NCBI GenBank assembly: GCA_959599915.1
Contig: CAUGJE010000026.1
Coordinates: forward strand, 1-7,139
From: an uncultured Collinsella sp.
GTDB taxonomy: Bacteria > Actinomycetota > Coriobacteriia > Coriobacteriales > Coriobacteriaceae
Reading direction: 5' to 3'
DNA: 7,139 nt
The notes below the pieces were generated by a model. It worked only from the letters and a program-made list of their open reading frames with translations. It made no database searches and had not been told where the DNA came from. The stretch's first letter is position 1, and the number at the start of each line of letters is the position of its first letter. This document shows, piece by piece, positions 7,044 to 7,139 of the stretch. The translations under genes were made by a program, and so were the position numbers.

Positions 7044-7071
7044 AAGGGGGAGGCCGCGAGGCCTCCCCCTT
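7044..7071 (-). terminator. Strong intrinsic terminator after the 5S-like sequence
   Basis: A 12-bp stem (7044-7055 with 7060-7071) has ten consecutive G-C-rich pairs built on GGGGGAGGCC/GGCCTCCCCC and a four-base loop. On the minus strand the arm is followed by an uninterrupted T run (about six Ts from 7045 down), the classic intrinsic terminator. On the plus strand the following TTCTTC is a weaker tract, so any activity in that direction would be secondary. It probably ends the upstream rRNA transcript and insulates the acpS operon. Confidence 0.88.
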
Positions 7072-7084
7072 CTTCAAGTCATCC

Positions 7085-7101
7085 GACGGCTCGGTGCCGT
7101 C
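7085..7101 (-). other. Small hairpin between the 5S-like end and the terminator
   Basis: GACGGC (7085-7090) and GCCGTC (7096-7101) form a perfect 6-bp stem with a 5-base loop. In the minus-strand transcript it falls in the trailer between the probable 5S 3' end and the terminator. It could mark a processing site or protect against exonucleases, but the sequence alone does not show its role. Confidence 0.4.
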
Positions 7102-7105
7102 CACC

Positions 7106-7139
7106 GGTCAGCGGCGCCCTGGCCTCCCACGGGCTGACC
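7106..7139 (-). rRNA. rrf: Probable 3' end of a 5S rRNA gene, partial
   Basis: Read on the minus strand, these 34 bases contain GTGGGAG followed six bases later by GCGCCGC and a closing GCTGACC. This matches in order and spacing the end of many high-GC 5S rRNAs (GTGGGAGAGTAGG, then TCGCCGCCG). The last bases would pair with a 5' end starting near GGTCAGCGGC, which lies outside the window. The downstream hairpin and strong terminator fit the end of an rRNA operon. One departure is the loop E strand, which reads AGGCCA where many bacteria have AGAGTA. Only the last quarter of the gene could be present, so a protein 3' end or another structured RNA is not excluded. Confidence 0.6.

Noticed and set aside
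7046..7139. A riboswitch or attenuator in which GGGAGGCC (7128-7121) pairs with the terminator arm as an anti-terminator.
   Set aside because: The upstream segment fits a 5S rRNA 3' end better, the terminator lies before the acpS promoters and not in a leader, and no known riboswitch core (FMN, TPP, cobalamin) could be matched.
7074..7139. The C-terminal end of a protein gene on the minus strand, stopping at TGA 7076-7074 or 7081-7079.
   Set aside because: The short open frames are Gly/Arg/Pro-rich with no family resemblance, and the stretch shows stems and a 5S-like order of motifs. The window is too short to exclude it fully.

Overview
The window is a compact, GC-rich bacterial chromosome segment. 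Six protein genes all lie on the minus strand and are packed almost end to end from 6930 down to 107. They appear to form one operon, read right to left: acpS, nnr (NAD(P)HX epimerase/dehydratase), alr (alanine racemase), a family 4 uracil-DNA glycosylase, tsaE, and a large tsaB-rimI-tsaD fusion. The order alr-tsaE-tsaB-rimI-tsaD is the usual actinobacterial arrangement. The GC content, this gene order and the fused TsaB-RimI-TsaD protein point to an actinobacterium, and I infer class Coriobacteriia (Collinsella or a relative). That placement rests on recognition, not on a search.

Right end (6931-7139): on the minus strand the window opens inside what looks like the 3' end of a 5S rRNA gene (7139-7106). 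A small hairpin (7101-7085) and a strong intrinsic terminator (7071-7044, then six Ts) follow, as at the end of an rRNA operon. About 20 bases further on come two promoter-like elements with 18-base spacers, then a near-perfect Shine-Dalgarno sequence and the acpS start at 6930.

Middle (107-6930): intergenic gaps are 12 bases or less, and one junction overlaps. Several Shine-Dalgarno sequences lie inside the end of the preceding gene, so translation is probably coupled. Ribosome-binding sites move three starts inward from the longest open frames: acpS to 6930, the glycosylase to 3617 and the fusion to 2491.

Left end (1-106): after the last stop codon there is about 80 bases with no recognised feature, then a perfect 9-bp hairpin (27-5) that probably terminates the operon. 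The window ends too soon to see its full T-tract.

The genes serve basic housekeeping: activation of acyl carrier protein, repair of damaged NAD(P)H, D-alanine for peptidoglycan, uracil removal from DNA, the t6A modification of tRNA position 37, and N-terminal acetylation of a ribosomal protein. I see no mobile element, CRISPR array or clearly new system. The most distinctive item is the three-enzyme fusion, which joins two t6A subunits with a ribosomal-protein acetyltransferase.
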